The position numbers and the translations under genes were made by a program. Positions 1 through 24,200 of a DNA stretch of 64,000 nucleotides are shown one piece after another. The notes beneath the pieces are model-generated. The model was not told the origin of the DNA. It worked only from the letters and a program-made list of their open reading frames with translations, and did not search any database. Position 1 is the stretch's first letter; every line of letters starts with the position of its first letter. Source of the DNA: Polydactylus sextarius (taxonomy: Eukaryota > Chordata > Actinopteri > Polynemidae); assembly GCA_016801845.1 (NCBI GenBank), contig CM028931.1, positions 19,855,302-19,919,301 of the forward strand, given 5' to 3'.

Positions 1-960
1 TTACGAATTTCTGCAAAAAAATACGTTAAGTGCTAGTTAGCATGCTAACACACTTAAATTAGATAGTATTAGTTTGTAATCATGTTAGCATGCTGGTATT
101 AGCATCTCAAACCAGAACTTGTTTTGTGTTTAGAAACTGGACAAAAGTTGTTTTGTTGTTAGCGTCGCTAGCTAGCACGCTGGCGCTGGTCAGCATGCTA
201 ATTTTGTCTAAATTAGCTAGCGATGAAACATTGATCTGTGCTAACATTGATTTTCGAGTTTTGAGTTAGTTTTTGTTTAGCATCATCACCAGTTTCAGGC
301 ATGATGATATTAGCATGAACCAGAACCAGAACTGATTTAGGTTTTGAAACTCAATAAAACCTGTTTTGTTGTTAGCATCAATAGCTACATATAGCATCAC
401 GTGAGCTACATGTAGCTAGCTACATTCCATTTTCACACTAGTTTTACCTGTTTTTTGTTTGGTTTTTAAAGATTGTTAAACATTAGCAAAGTTGTTTTCC
501 ACAATCAGAATCACAAATTAGATGATGCTAATTGCGGTAACTTAAACAACATTAACGCGCTAGTGCTAGTTAGCATGCTAACACATGTAAATTAGATGGT
601 TTAACATTATTTGTAATCATGTTAGCTTGCTAATAATAGCATTTTGCTTGAATAGAACTTGTTTAGGTTTAAAAACTCAACGTCTGTTTTGTTGTTAGCG
701 ACGCTAGCTACATGTAGCCATGTCGAGATTTACCTTTTTATTTTTGTAGCTTATACGTTAGAAACGTTTTGTTTTATTTTCAGTCAGAAGATGATGCTAA
801 CTGTGCTAACTTCAACAACATGAATGCGCTAGTGGTAGTTAGCATGCCAACACACGTAAATTATATGGTTTAACATCATGTGTAAACATGTTAGCATGCT
901 GATATTAGCATATTGCTTTGAAACAACTTGTTTTAGATTTAAAAACTCAACATCTGTCGT
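1..960. repeat. ~267-bp higher-order tandem repeat built from TTAGC/GCTAA motifs
   Basis: Four related units are visible. Anchors are TAGTTAGCATGC near 35, 568 and 836, TTTTGTTGTTAGC at 151, 364 and 687, and GATGATGCTAA near 522 and 789. The clearest spacing is about 267 bp; the second unit is the most diverged. The array is cut by the left window edge, so its full length is unknown. Confidence 0.75.
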
Positions 961-1800
961 GTTATTCTTGTGTTGTTTTTTTTTTTTTTTTAGCGCTATA
1001 GCGAAGTCCGATCTGCTCTCCTGCTCCCGTTGAGGTCAGATGATTCAGATTATGTTGATTTTTTTTGTTATATCATAGTTGGACACAGATATGACGAGAC
1101 GGGGGTTCAGACGATGGAGGACCACGGTGCAGGTGACCCGATTGGCCCGACAGGAAGTCCTGGTGTCTGGGAACCGTCGAGGGAACGAGGGCATGTGACC
1201 TCCACCCACTAAAAGCTTTACCCCTAAATCTCGTTAGCGCAGCTAGCCGACTCTGAAAGGAGGTGGGGGGGGGGTTATTTCCCATTTTCCCAAGGTTCAC
1301 TGGGGGGGATTAGCAGGTTTCAACGAGGGATGGGTGACAGATTCACAGGCTGATCCCACCGATTAGCAAACATCACCTCTGATGGAATCAACCTGCATCA
1401 CTGAATCCAGCCACAATCGATGCTAATGCTAAACCCATGAGCCGTGTGGAATTAGCCCCGCGTAGGAATGCAATTAATCTGCGCGGCTCGTCGTCGTAGA
1501 GACGCTCCGTCGCAGAATTAGCTCATGTCGACTTTTTTTTTTTACTCTCAAGTGCCAAATGTCTCTTGGCAGGTTGACTTTAAAAAAAAAAAAAAAAAAA
1601 AGTGACTAAAACAGGCTGAAGTTGATCGTTTCCACTGACGAAGCACTTTAGTAAATTTCTCATCGTTTGATTCATAACTTCGAAACTTTAATCTGCTAAA
1701 TGGCTTCATCCATCACTTCTTCACTGATTCTGCTGGTGCAGTTTAAACTCGCTCCAACACTTTTTAGGTTTTAGGTTTGAGCAGATGACTTCACCTCATA
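961..1800. other. Non-coding DNA without recognised gene
   Basis: Unique sequence of mixed composition with poly-T and poly-A runs near 980, 1,530 and 1,580. Short open frames on both strands at 1,030-1,300 have no recognisable domain and no splice context, so I do not call them genes. Confidence 0.4.
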
Positions 1801-2960
1801 GAGGTTTAAGATAAAATGCTAACAGTCCCTAGCCAGGATTAGCTATAGTTTCACAGTTAGCTTACATATCTAAATTAACTTTAACTAAAATTGGCTACAT
1901 TAAGTTAGCTAACATAGACATCTAGCTGAAGTAATTTAGCCACTAGTTAAATTAGCTAATGTAGCTAAGTTAGCTAATGTGGTTGGAATAGTCACACTAG
2001 CTTAAGTGGCTACCTTAGCTAATTTCGTTACCTTATCACACCTTAGTTACCTGAAGCAGCTAAATTAGCCAATATGGTTACGTTAGCGTAAATCAAGTTA
2101 GCTAACATACCTTAGTTAGCTGAAGTGGCTAAATTAACCGATGTGGTTACGTCAGCTTAAGTAGTTAACATAGCTTAGTTAGCTAACACACCTTAGCTAG
2201 CTAAAGTGACTAAATTGTCCAATGTAGTTACGTTAGCTATAGTAGTTAACATAGCCGAGTTAGCTAAATGGGCTATATTAGTTAATTTAGCTAAGATCGT
2301 TAACATATCCAAGTAACACAATGTAGTTGTGATAGCTAATATAGACAATTAGCTAAAGCGGCTAAATTAGCTAATAAAACTAAAGTAGTTACCATTACCA
2401 AGTTAGCTAACGTACCTTAGTTAGATTAAGTGGCTAAATTAGCAAATGTGGTTACGCTACCTACAGTAGTTAACAGCCATAGCTTAAAAGGCAACATTAG
2501 CTTGTGTAGCTAAGGTAGTTAAACAATGCAGTTCTGTTAGCTGACAGCCAACTGGCTTAAGTGGCTAAATTAGCTAATAAAGCCAAACTTAGCTGAAGTG
2601 GCTATCGTAGGTAGTGTAGCTAAATTAGCTATTGTAGCCAGTAATTAACAAAGCCAAGTTACCCAAATTAATATAGCTTATGTAGCTAAGTGACAACCTT
2701 AGCAAATTAGCAAATTCAGCTAACTTCAGGCAACCAGCTTGGCTGCTACAGCTGACTAGTTTTGTTAGCTAACTTGGTTATGTTAAGTATTAGCTGATTT
2801 AGCCACTTCGGCTAACTAAGGTCTGTTAGCTAGCATAGATACATTGTTTAACTTGATTATGTTAACTACTGAAGCTACATTAGCTAACATAGCCAAATCA
2901 CGTATCTTGGCTATGTTAGCTAACTTCAGCTAACTTGCTGCAATAGAACCAAAAAATTGT
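1800..2960. repeat. Degenerate GCTAA/TTAGC repeat block
   Basis: More than 1 kb is made of short variants of TTAGCTAA, GCTAACAT and AAGTGGCTAAATTAGC with loose 15-40-bp spacing. No single period holds throughout. It lies downstream of mbtps1. Confidence 0.8.
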
Positions 2961-2992
2961 ACAAGCAACGTAAACAGGAAATGCTACATAGG

Positions 2993-3567
2993 CTAAACCA
3001 ACTCATTTATCGTACAAATCGATCGTGAATTAAAGTGAGAAGTCAGATCAGTTTGATGATGCTTTTTTTTTTTAATTGATGAGATATATTTGAACGAATC
3101 TGTCGATGCTACGTTTGATCGTAAAGAAACATCGACAGAAACACCTGACCAGAGTTCATTCGTCATAAAAAATACAAAAAAACAAAAATAAAAACGAAAC
3201 AATGAAAAGACAAGTGAGTTGAAACAAACTGAGACGTTTACAAAAAAACTGCGGATGACGATCGAATCATCCGATTGGTCCTCGTGTCGGAAGTGATGTC
3301 GTGTTTTATCCTTGTAGTGTTAGCATGTTAGCGTGTTAGCGCCTCAGGGTACGAACAGATTCAATAAATATAAAAATCAGACACGTTTCAGTCTTTAAAC
3401 AAACAGTTTGGTCGAAGAAGGCGGAGGAAAACGTCGACGACTGAAACTGTCCGTCGTCCACGTACTTCGTCCGTTTGATCCCGAACTTCTCGAGCTGCTT
3501 TTTCGACAAAAGTCGTCCCTTTTTCAAACAGTTTCTTAAATGTTAAAAATCGCAGCCGTTGAAATCG
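2993..3567 (-). other. mbtps1: mbtps1 3' UTR candidate
   Basis: Downstream of the TGA at 3568-3570 the DNA changes from GCTAAC repeat to unique sequence of fairly high complexity, as expected for a 3' UTR. The best polyadenylation hexamer I see is ATTAAA on the minus strand (plus-strand 3071-3076). Beyond about 2,990 the repeat block resumes. The end point is a guess. Confidence 0.35.
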
Positions 3568-14510
<10,943 letters not shown>

Positions 14511-14882
14511 TTTGACAAGTTTTGACTTTGAACTGGTGCCGTTTCAGGTGAAACGTTAGCGGCTAGCGGCTAACACCTGGGTCAGGGTCAGAGGTCAAAG
14601 GTAAAAGGTCAGGGGTCAAAGGTCCACAGCTCTGTAAAGGAGTCCATAGTGCAACGAGCCGCAGCAGCTAGATAAATTTCTTTCTGCGTTTCCTCTCCAT
14701 GGTGGTCGGGGGTGGAGCTTAGTGACACTGCCACAGCACAAAGAAAGACGCCATGTTGGAAAAACTGGAGGAAGAAGGCGGCGATGGAGCACGGGCAGAT
14801 GGGAGGAGGGCGGAGTCAGCGTCCGAGGAAGATGATGATGACAATGTTGACTGAGAGATGAAGAACAGGTCTGGGTTTATTC
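14511..14882 (-). other. mbtps1: mbtps1 exon 2, 5' untranslated part
   Basis: Upstream of the start codon the minus strand stays exonic-looking back to a good acceptor (CTTTTCTTTCAG, then GAATAAACC), with the first exonic base at 14882. The stretch is GC-richer than the introns on either side and contains an AACATGGCGTC-like YY1 motif near 14750. Its limits rest on splice-site appearance only. Confidence 0.6.
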
Positions 14883-17312
14883 CTGAAAGAAAAGACACAG
14901 AACAAAGTTAAAAGATTAAAAATTCATTAGCTAACTTTGCTAATTTGGCTATATGCTAACTTGCTATTTTAACTAACTTGTTAGCTAGCTTACTACATAA
15001 GCTAACTTCACTGATTTGTTTCCATTAGCTAACTTGTCTACGTTAGCTAACTTGTTTCCATTGGCTAACTTGGCTAACTTTGCTAAATTTTCTAATGTAG
15101 CTACATTAACCAACTTGTATCTAATTTGTTTAATCTTTTTTCAGTTAAAAAAAAACTTTAAAAATGAAAAACAACCGCTTTTATAGCTCAGACACACATT
15201 TAAAAACATATCCTACGATAGCTTAGCATCATCTACTTCAGCTAAATTAGCTACCTGCAGTAAAACCATGAAACAAATGGGTTTATTTTCTAACTCCCAG
15301 TGTTTCTTCCTGTGTTGTGATGAGGGGAAGGAAACGTCTGAACCACTCCTTCATCCTCCGTCGTATAAAAAGGAACAAACTGTGACACTCGACTCCCTGA
15401 AGCTCAAAAAAAAAAAAAAATTCCTGTGGGCAGGTAGAGGATCGTTTACGAGCTACAATGAATAAAAGACACAAACACACACACTTTATACAAACTCAAC
15501 ACAAGAGTGTGTGTGAGTCCAGTCCAACCCTTCCTGTTCAGACTCAAACACTGAGCTCAAACATCACGTTTGTTTATAAAAAATAACAATATTTTTTATG
15601 TTTCTGAAGCTAATTAGCAACCTTTAGCGTTGGCTAATACAAATACAATTATAATTTTTACTATTACTTAATTTGGCAACGTTAGCAACCGTTGCTACTA
15701 TTTGGCTGGCTTTATCTAACTTGGCAACATTAAGAAATTAGCTAACATGTGTTAGCTAACTGGCTACATAAGCTAATTTGGCAACATTAGCATTAGCAGA
15801 TAATTAAATCCTAACCGCTGCTTAGTTGTAAAAATATGGTAGATAGTTTAGTTATATTAGTTATATTCGCTAACTTGGTTACGTTAACAAGTTTGGCTAC
15901 GCTAAAGCTACGTAGGCTACATGAACTTATTTGGCTAAATTAACTACCTTAGTTACAGTAGTGAACATAGTTACTTTAGCTAAACATTAGGTAACTTGGC
16001 TATGTTAGCGAACTTTGTATCCTAACTTTAGCTTATTTTAACTAACTAAATTAGCTAATTTGGCTACACGTGGCCAAAAATGATAAGTTAGCTTATGTTG
16101 CTAAATTAGCTAAAGTAGCTAAGTGTGTATAAATAGCCAAGTTAGCTAACGTTTTAATGAATTATAACAATAACAATAATAATTTCATACCATTGCCTAA
16201 TTTGGCAACGTTAGTAAACTTTGCTACATTAGCCTCAAGCGGTTAGTGTAGTGTCATTTACATCTTAGCAGAAAGTTTTAGCCTCTATATAATATCTTAG
16301 CTACATTAGCTACATGTTAGTGCTACATAAATTCCCCAACATGATCGTGACAGCAAATGTTGTTACTTTAGCTATACATAAGCTAACTTGGCTATGTTAG
16401 CAAACTTCGTATCGTAACATTAGCTTGGCTATATGTGGCCAAAAATGATAATGTGCTTATGTCGCTAAATTAGCTAACGTTGCTAAATAGCCAAGTTAGC
16501 TCACGTTTTAACTAGTTTTTTCTTATCGTTGCCTAATTTGACAACATTAGCAAACTTCGCTACATTTGTGACACTTAGCCGCAGTTAGCATAGTGTCATT
16601 TCCATCTTAGAAGAAAGTTTTAGCCCCTGGATAATAACAGAGTGCTAACACAGTCGGTGGGTGGTGGTCCTCCACCCTTTTAATGATATGGTTGATACAA
16701 TCTTCACAGAGGCGGCTGGAGGCGGTGTAATTAAAAGCTACAGGCTGTTTTTTTCTTTCTTTCTTTCTTTTAGTTTTAAACAATAGAAGTCATCTCTGTT
16801 GTCACTGGTTGTAAAAATAGTTTTACTGCTTTGTACCGAGCTGTTAAAACACACATAGTTTGTCCTGGTTCACTCCTTGTGCAAACTATTAAAAGAAAAA
16901 GCACAAATTTGGGCAACTGATGCGTTAACAACGTGCTAATTTTTACTAACTTCCGGGTTTAATCAATTGTAACAATGTTACAATCAAATCGTTACATTAG
17001 AAACTTGTTAGCTAGTCGATTCCAACACCAAAACAAAAGCTAAAATAGGCATAAACACTGTAATTATTAGTCGACATCTGCTATAACAGGTTTAGTTAAA
17101 TCTCGGGAAGTGTTGGTAATAATTTGTAACATTAAATAAACGCGTAAAATCGCAATAAAGTCGGTTAAGTTGGACTTTAAAGGCTAAAATCGATTTTGTA
17201 AACAACAAGACATGCAAACGCGTTTTTAGCATCAGCGTTCTCTCACATGTAACAGCGTTAGCTTAGCTACCTTAGCGTTATCTTTAACCGTAACGAGGCG
17301 GATTAAACTCAC
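14883..17312 (-). other. mbtps1 5'-UTR intron filled with GCTAAC-type repeats
   Basis: This interval separates the proposed non-coding exon from the start-codon exon. Most of it is degenerate GCTAAC/TTAGC repeat (about 14,930-15,130 and 15,600-16,640). It also holds poly-A/T runs and a TTTC microsatellite near 16,750. No coding exon is visible. Confidence 0.6.
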
Positions 17313-17520
17313 CGGGACGTGACGACGTCGTCGTTGTTGTTGTTTACACGCTCGTGTGTAAACAAACGCGGCTCCGTAGCGTCGACACTCCGGTTGTTGA
17401 CGATCTTAAACGCGTTTCACGGGACGATTCAACGCCGCTGGAACAAAAGCTAAAGGCTAACTGAGCGAAGCTACAGCCGCAGAACACTGACGTCTGGTTA
17501 ACAGCGGGGCGCCATGTTTG
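17313..17520 (-). promoter_or_regulatory. mbtps1: mbtps1 non-coding exon 1 and promoter region
   Basis: The minus strand has a strong donor, CCCG followed by GTGAGTTT, with the last exonic base at 17313. It lies in a CpG-rich island surrounded by AT-rich DNA. At about 17507-17517 the minus strand reads AACATGGCGCC, which resembles a YY1 element; these often sit at or just downstream of vertebrate start sites. Human MBTPS1 also has a non-coding first exon. The start site and the exon length are inferred; the right edge given here is approximate. Confidence 0.55.
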
Positions 17521-17853
17521 TTACACTCATCCCCCTAAAACAAAAAACTATTTCATCTTTTAAAACCTTTTAAGACATTAAACATAAACTATTTTCTCAT
17601 ATTATCTTTATTAGAATATTATCCACATATTTAGATCATAATTTCCTGTTTTGTTTGATTATTTTTTTAAGAAAAGCTTTGATTAAAGTGTGTAACTACC
17701 GGTGACGAACCTGGCAACCCACCGGGCCTCGTCTGTCGCTGTTGCTCAGTCTTCCCGGTGACGCTGCGTGTTTAACAGCAGAGGGCGCTGTTTTTCTTTA
17801 CAGGAAATAAAATAAAAATAACGATTTTTTTTTCTTTTAGAAATACTATAAAT

Positions 17854-17902
<49 letters not shown>

Positions 17903-19150
17903 AGTTAGCCAGTTAGGTTAGCTAAGGTAAAGCTAGGTTTCTAGCTTTTCCTAACTATATAGATTTATCTAGCTTTATCTAGCTAATATGACATAAGCTA
18001 GCTAACTTTTTATATAGTTAGCTAACATTAGATAGCAAAAATTATATTAGCTAGCAAAGATGCTAATCCAGCTAACATTATATTTAACTAATATTCAAAA
18101 CTACCCTGATCTTTAAGTGACGAAGTTTTTTACTTACGATTTTTTTTTTGTTAATTTTTCCTGTTAGCTGTTAGCTAGCGTACAAGTTGATGAGATGAAC
18201 TAGATGAACCTTCTCTTACATTAAAAATAAATAAATAAAAAGAGGCTAGATCATCACTTTCCAAAACTCCGATATTTCGTAAATGTACGAATTTCAAAAC
18301 AAAACCACATACGATTGAACAAAGCTAAACAAAAACACCAAAACACGTTAACGATAGAAGAATCAAAGTGTTATTTATTTTTACAAACAGTAACAAAAGA
18401 GGAACAACTGTTTTCGTGTAACAGCGTCAAGTTGGCTACTTCATTTAAGACAGCATTTATATATATAAAATTTTATATATATATATATATAAAAAATCAC
18501 ACATATATATAAAAACATAAAAAGGAAAAATAGTGTGCTGACGTTCTGTAAAACTAACGGAATAATTTGGTTATTCGACCGAAAAAAAAAACAAATTTTG
18601 ATTGTGATTTATATTTGATATTTTAAAAAATTTCATAAAATTTTTTAAAAAAGCAAAAATTCTATTCTACGTAAGAAATTATTGAACTTAACGACCAGAA
18701 TGATATTTTTATAGATTAGACGAACAGCAGTGGGATAAAAAAAAAATTTAAAAAAAAAGTGATTTTATATGAAAGAACATAGGGGGAAAAAAAGGCTAAA
18801 AGAAGATAAAACGGAAAAGTTAAAAAATAAAACTGAGGTCAGCTGACATGGCTCGGTTTAAGTTTCCAGTACGAGTTCACAAAAAAAAAAAAAAATAACA
18901 ACAGCACATTTTATGACTTCAGGGGCAAAATCACAGCAAGAAAAAAAAATACTGATATTAAAAGAAAAAATAGGCAACAATGTAACATTTTATTTACTGT
19001 GGAATCTTTTTTTTTTTTTTTTTTAAAACAAAAAAAAACAAAACACAGTGAACAGGTCCGATAAACACAAATTCATTTAAAACTTTATACATGAAGTGCT
19101 TTAAGATGCGTTAATTTGAAGAAATTGTTACTAAATCGTACGTTTCGCGC
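17521..19150. other. Intergenic AT-rich DNA upstream of mbtps1
   Basis: Contains a (TA)n microsatellite at 17857-17899, a second TA-rich run at about 18,470-18,510, several poly-A/T runs and a GCTAGC-rich patch at about 17,900-18,080. No exon-like segment was seen. Confidence 0.5.
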
Positions 19151-20660
19151 TACGTGCTACATGTTTCGGTCGCACCAGCTCTGGGAATGGAGCGTTAGCT
19201 AGCTAGCGAGATTAGCAACGTGCGAGTAGTTTGGTCATGCTAACCTAGCTAAAACTGTTGTTGTTGCCACAATGTAGCTTAATTTTACCAGTTTGGAATG
19301 TGTCGTGTGTTAGCGTTAGCTAGTCGTTTAGCTAACACAGTCAGCTAGCAGTGTCTTTCTGTGAACATTTAGCGTTGTTTATCGTTAAACAACGTTACGA
19401 CAAAGTGTTTGGCCCATTTTTTTTTGACGTGTCATGTTAGCATGTTAGCTATTTCAGTTAGCTAAATACTTAGTGTTGTGTTGTGATTTCAAATCTGCTC
19501 AGTGTGACCTCTTTCAATCTTCAGTCTAAATGTTAACAAGCTAGCGTTAGCGCTGTCGGTTAGCTAACGGTACATAACAGTTGAACCATTAGCATAATTA
19601 TTTAACATGAAAGTTGAAAAACATTATGACAAACTATTCATCCATGTGTCGGCCATTTTGGATTAGATCAATCTAAACGAGCTAACGTTAGCTCTGTCGG
19701 TTAGCTAGTTAAGTTAGCTTACAGTACATACCTGGTGTTTACCACGTGTAAATATTTAGTACCTTCTAATTTACGTTAGAGGTATTTTGGGTGGCACGAC
19801 CATTTTTTCAGCCTTATTACATCAGATGCTAGCAAGCTAGCATTAGCTCTACCGTTTAGCTAACAGTGAATAATAGCTGTAGCTATGTGTAAATATGTAG
19901 TTCTGGCAACTTTGTCATGATGGACTTTTCCTGTCAATCTAAATGCATCATGTTAGCATAACATTAGCTCTGTCAATTAGCAGACTAACGCTAGCTCTGT
20001 CTGTTAGCAGCTGTTAATAGTTTGTAACAGCTGTACCTGAATACGTAGCATCAATCAATCCAAACAAGCTAACAATAGCTTTGTCAGCTAGCTAACAAAA
20101 GCATCTGGTTTGCTAATATTGCGTGCTAATATCAATTAACCGCTATTCTAAGTAAGAGCTAATTTGCGTGGCACAACCAATTTTGGATATTCCTCTTTCA
20201 ATCTTCAATTTAAATGTGTCATGTTAGCATAATGTTAGCTCTGTCAGTTAGCTAACAGTCTGTAACAGACATTACATTTGTCAGCTAGCTAACGACTAGC
20301 TAACTTTACGCACCTGGTGTGCTAATATTGCATGCTAAAATAAGAGCTGAAATTTTCTTCCTTTAATGTTAAATCTAAATGTCTTGTTAGCTCTTTCTGT
20401 TAGCAAGCTAACGCTAGCTCTGTCAGTTAGCTAACAGTTTGTAACAGCTGTATCTGAATATGTAGCGTTTCTTTATAGATTCAAATGTTACCAATTCGTC
20501 AGCATAAGGACAATATACAATCCAAACAAGCTAACATTAGCTTTGTCACTTAGCCAACAGCTAGCTAAAAGTGCGTACCTGGTGTGCTATTATTACGTGC
20601 TAACACTTAGTAGGAACTCATTTTTGTGGCACAACCCACGTAAATTTAGTGATGCTAGGC
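19150..20660. repeat. Dispersed tandem family with a TTAGCTCTGTCxGTTAGC core
   Basis: The core GCTAACGTTAGCTCTGTC, followed by GGTTAGCTAAC variants, recurs near 19541, 19681, 19837, 19960, 20068, 20231, 20407 and 20528. Units are about 110-175 bp apart. It occupies most of the mbtps1-pskh1 intergenic space. Confidence 0.7.
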
Positions 20661-21299
20661 TAACTGCTAGGCTAAGTCTGAGCTGGTACAACTGGCAGAT
20701 GTAGCGTCCTAGGACTAGAAGTTTTTTTGTTTTTATCGTTGCCGTTATGAATACTTAACGAATACTGCGATTGGTCCGAAAAAAAAAAAAAAAAAAAAAA
20801 CACCGACAGGAAACAGTTTCACAATCTTTAGACGACGATATTAACAGAAGATTAGATTTTTTTAAAAACACGCCTTCGTCGCCGCTTTTCAAGGGTGCGA
20901 TAGCGTTAGCATTAGCGTTAGCGTCACCCACATCGTAGGAAAAGAAAAACAACAACAACAATAACAAAAAAAGGTCTGTACAGTTCGTACAATAATAAAT
21001 TCACAGCAATTTTTTTTTTCAAAATCAGGGATGAACGAGGAAGAGGAGGAGGCGGAGTTTATAAGCTCCTCCCACTTCTTCTTCTTCTTCTTCTTCTGCT
21101 CAACAGAGACGATAATAAATAAATACGTAGAGAAACAGGAAACGGAGGGAAAAAAAAAAAACGGAAAAAGACAAGATGGAGGACGGAGACGATCGGTCGA
21201 TTTCGTTTCATCGTCTTTTTCAGATCAAGAGATTAAAGTCGGGTTTTATTTTGAAGTTTTTTTTTTTCAGTCACGTACGTTAGCCGTTAGCGTTAGCCG
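20660..21299 (-). other. pskh1: pskh1 3' UTR and flank
   Basis: Sequence downstream of the pskh1 TAG at 21300-21302. The nearest AATAAA on the minus strand is at plus 21245-21250, only about 50 nt after the stop, so a more distal signal is also possible. The segment holds poly-A/T runs, a (TTC)n stretch near 21,076-21,096 and an AACAACAAC run near 20,950. Confidence 0.35.
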
Positions 21300-24200
21300 C
21301 TAGCCGTTGTACTGCTGCTGGTAGCGGCGGTTCAGTTCTCGTAGCTCCTTCTCCCGGACCCTCCGGGCCTTGTTGGACTTGGTGGACCTGCTGGACCGGG
21401 TGGACTGAGCCGACTTGGTGCTGTGGCAGCGCGACGACGCCCTCTTCAGGAGGTTCTGGGAGATGCAGCGCTGCAGGTTCTTCATGGACGACGACGCCGC
21501 CATGCTAACGATCCACGGGTGTTTGAGCGCCTGGCCGGCGGTGAGACGCTCGCTGGGGTCGACGGTCAGGATCCGCTCCACGAAGTCTTTGGCCAGGTTG
21601 GATACGCTCGGCCACGGCTGCAAACAAACAAACAAACAAACAAACAAGACGGTGGATTTATTTACGTTAACGTTTAAAATGAGTTTGAACTGGAAAAACA
21701 CGAAAACGTTAACGTGAAGATATAAAATAAATAAATAAAACAAAAGTAAAATAAAATAAAAATAAATAAACAAAAGCAAATAAAATGGTGAGAAATAAAA
21801 GAAAAAATAAACAAAAATAAGGAAAAACTTACAAAATAAATTAAAAGACAACAAATACAATAAAACAAAAATAAAGAAATAACAAAATAAAATAAAATAA
21901 TTAACTAACATTAAAGCAAATATAAACAACAAACTAAAAAAAACTAAATAAATAAATAAATTTAACAAAAAATGGAAAAAAACAGACGAAAGTTAAATAA
22001 GAATAAACAACAAACAAACTAATAAATAAACAAAGATGTTGAGAATAAACGTCACCGTGTCGACATTAAAACGTTGAAATAAAAATCAGGATTAAAGATG
22101 AAAGTTAAAGTAAATTAAATAAGTTTTATTTATTTATCTCCTATTAATGATCAAACCGATCGGTTTCTTCTGTAACTGTATTGATCAGTTGATCAGCGTC
22201 GACGTCACCAGCAGATGTTTTAGTGTAAAGTTCAAACTATTTAGATTTTATTTTAATATTTAGTTTTTCTTATCGACGTCGAAGGTTTTTACACTTTTTA
22301 TCTTTAAGTTTTGACGCTAAAATTAAAGTTTAATCTTTATTTAATATCATGAACAGTTGGATCAAGAAGAAAATTATATATTAATTTAAATATTTAATTA
22401 CTTATATTATACATATTATTTGTTTATTATATAATTACATGTATGTTATTATATTATAGACTTTTCTCTTAAATATTTTAGTCTTTTTTAAATTAAAATT
22501 ATTTTATTTATGTAAAAAATAATTATTTAAAAATGAATTTATACTTTTTAAAATATATTTTATTATTTCTATATTTCATATATAAAATAATATAATTATT
22601 CTTATTCATATTTTCAAGACAGAAAAATCTAATTTACATTATAATAAAAAATAAAATATATTTTATATTTTTATATTTTCATTTATATTTGATTTAATTT
22701 TATTTACAGAAAATATCAATTTTAATTTTTTAATATATTTAATATATGTTTTAATATATTAAATTTTATCTTATATTTATCAAAATTAGGAAAATAAAAA
22801 ATATTAAATAATAATAAAAGTTGGATTTTATTTATTTATTTTATTTTAATTTATTTTTTTATCTTTTATTTATCATTTATATTTTTGTTTTGTAAAAAAA
22901 AAAATCAGGTATAATTATTTTATTCGTATTTTCAGGAGAAATAATAAAAAAAAATGTATAATTTTATTTTATATTTTCAAAACAGACAACAAATGTAATT
23001 TAATTTATTTGATTTTTTTTTTTACTTTATTTATATTTAAAAGAAGAGGAAGATAAAAACAAACAATAGTTTAGAAACATGTATGTACTTGTATGTCTCC
23101 TTTGGGATGTTTTTGTTTGTTTATTTGTTTGTTTGTTTATTTGTTTGTTTGTTTGTTTGTTTGTTTGTTTGTGTCCTACCTCTCCAGAGAAGCTGTACCG
23201 TCCCTTCAGGATCTGCCTGTAGAGCCTCATGCGGTTGTCGTCTTCGAACGGCATCGTCCCGCTGAGCAGGATGTAGGAGATGACGCCCAGCGCCCACATG
23301 TCCACGGCGTTGGTGTACGGTTTACGGACCAGGATCTCGGGGGCGATGTACTCGGGCGTCCCGCAGGTCGTCTTCATCAGACACTCGTCTCCCTTCTTCC
23401 TGCTGCTCGCCAGCCCGAAGTCGGTGATGATGATCTTGGAGTCGTTGCCGGGGTGATAGTACAGCAGGTTCTCGGGCTTCAGGTCCCGGTGCGTGATCCC
23501 CAGCGTGTGCAGGTACTTGACCCCGTCCAGGACCATCTGCAGGACCCGGGTGGCGTCCCGTTCGGTGAAGGAGCCGCGGGCGATGATGCGGTCGAACAGC
23601 TCGCCGCCGGTGGCCAGCTCCATCACCATGTAGACGCGCTCGCTGGTCTCGAACACCTCCATGAGCTGGATGACGTTGGCGTGGCGGACGCGGCGCAGGA
23701 CGCACAGCTCCGACTCGCAGACCTCGCGGCCCTCGCGGTACCGCGTCTCGATCATCTTGATGGCGTACGGCTGCCGCGTGCTCTTGTGCTCCACGCGGAC
23801 GACGCGGCTGAAGCTGCCGCGGCCGATCAGCGCCTTGATGTCGTACTTGGCCGTGACCCGCGGGTCGAACTTGGCGCGGTACCTCGCCACTTTCCTCCGC
23901 TGCGGGTCCGACAGCTCCGCCGGGTCCTTGGGGGCCGGCGCCGAGGCGGTGGGCGTGGCCCGGGCCTGGTGAGGGGAGGTGGAGTCCGGCTTGTCTCCGC
24001 CCACTTTACTTCCTGCTCCATCGCCTCGGATGAAGTGTTTGAAGATATCGGTCTGAGGAGGTTGAGGATCCACCTGAGGGATGAAGTCATTATCAATAAT
24101 GATCAATATTTATATTGATGATATAAATTTACACTGATACATTTACTTGATATTGTTTCATTTACATTTCTATCTTATATAAAGTTACTTTACTTTATAT

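Noticed and set aside
21300..21968. 222-codon frame taken as one exon
   Set aside because: Only the last 105 codons (from 21617) are pskh1 exon 3. The upstream part is AT-rich intron translated as Phe/Leu.
23093..24118. 341-codon open frame on the plus strand
   Set aside because: It is exactly antisense to the pskh1 kinase exon and stays open because of high GC at codon third positions. It crosses the TTTG microsatellite and has no domain.
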